The notes under the pieces are model-generated. The model made no database searches and was not told where the DNA came from. It was given only the letters and a program-made list of their open reading frames with translations. The translations under genes were made by a program, and so were the position numbers. DNA of 6,561 nucleotides. Source: Verrucomicrobiota bacterium. GTDB lineage: Bacteria > Verrucomicrobiota > Verrucomicrobiia > Verrucomicrobiales > Verrucomicrobiaceae. Below, piece by piece: positions 6,279 through 6,561 of this stretch. Within the stretch, counting starts at the first letter, position 1. Each line of letters starts with the position of its first letter. Location of the stretch: positions 1 through 6,561 of the forward strand of contig JAEYUU010000675.1 of assembly GCA_023429545.1 (NCBI GenBank), in the 5' to 3' direction.

Positions 6279-6561
6279 TTCACGCGCACCGCGTAGTTGT
6301 AGTTCCCCGCCTTTTCATCCGCCTTCAGCGTCACCAGACCTCTTCTCTGCGCCTCCTCGAGCAGCGCATTGAATGACTTGAAGCCAAACGCCCGCTCGTT
6401 GAATCCTGGATCACGCCGCTTCAGCGCCTGCTTGATCATGGATCCCCAGATGGGATCATCCGCGTCCCGTTCCTCCGCGAGCGCCTCGATTGTTTCGCCC
6501 AGCTTCTGCAAGGCATCGGCGGGATCCAGCTTCTTCACTTCAGTCGCATGCTCCTTCACGG
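6272..6561 (-). CDS. C-terminal part of a protein with an OST-HTH/LOTUS-like domain (possibly NYN/PIN-type RNase), partial at the 5' end
   Basis: About 96 codons are visible. The frame is open to the right edge; a GTG at 6559 is in frame but there is no reason to take it as the start, so the N-terminus is probably outside the window. A predicted helical, acidic stretch (about DPADALQKLGETIEALAEE) is followed by DPIWGSMIKQALKRRDPGF, NERAFGFKSFNALLEEAQRR and GLVTLKADEKAGNYNYAVRV. This order of helix-turn-helix plus beta hairpin, with 'R-x-x-P-x-F-x-x-R-x-x-G-F-x-x-F-x-x-L', matches the OST-HTH (LOTUS) domain. In bacteria that domain commonly follows a NYN (PIN-like) nuclease domain and is thought to bind RNA. 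The nuclease part is inferred only and would lie beyond 6561. It converges on the FAD gene and is probably unrelated to it. Confidence 0.72.
   Translation of the reverse strand, partial: VKEHATEVKKLDPADALQKLGETIEALAEERDADDPIWGSMIKQALKRRDPGFNERAFGFKSFNALLEEAQRRGLVTLKADEKAGNYNYAVRVKV

Overview
The window looks like part of a high-GC bacterial chromosome, most likely from the Verrucomicrobiota or a related PVC-group bacterium. This is an inference. It rests on the types of exported protein present: a PQQ-like propeller opening with a WPRFRGPRGDG motif, a secreted FAD oxidoreductase with a twin-arginine-like leader, and an AmpC-type serine hydrolase of the 'DSLIVVIPSLDLVVARAG' type. It also fits that none of the four complete gene starts has a convincing Shine-Dalgarno sequence. 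I see no mobile element, CRISPR array, rRNA or tRNA.

Layout from left to right. (1) Positions 1-1392, minus strand: one uninterrupted reading frame, cut by the left edge. It joins a signal peptide, a complete class-C beta-lactamase-like serine hydrolase domain and the N-terminal part of a gamma-glutamyltransferase (GGT). (2) Positions 1400-2611, minus strand: a 12-helix MFS transporter that ends 7 bp before the fusion gene, so the two probably form an operon. (3) Positions 2675-2906: an intergenic stretch holding a strong minus-strand intrinsic terminator, a possible small ORF and a good sigma70-like promoter. Together these could form an independent small transcription unit. (4) Positions 2904-4151, minus strand: an exported PQQ-like beta-propeller protein. 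(5) Positions 4152-4261: a 110-bp divergent intergenic region. (6) Positions 4262-6172, plus strand: an exported FAD-dependent oxidoreductase, followed by a textbook terminator at 6194-6218. (7) Positions 6272-6561, minus strand: the C-terminal end of a protein with an OST-HTH/LOTUS-like domain, cut by the right edge.

How the genes may work together: the MFS protein and the hydrolase-GGT fusion suggest processing of a peptide, amide or gamma-glutamyl compound outside the cytoplasm, coupled to transport. The divergent propeller and FAD oxidoreductase are both exported and may share a control region. No substrate can be read from the sequence. The most unusual items are the hydrolase-GGT fusion and the short promoter-ORF-terminator unit between the propeller and MFS genes.
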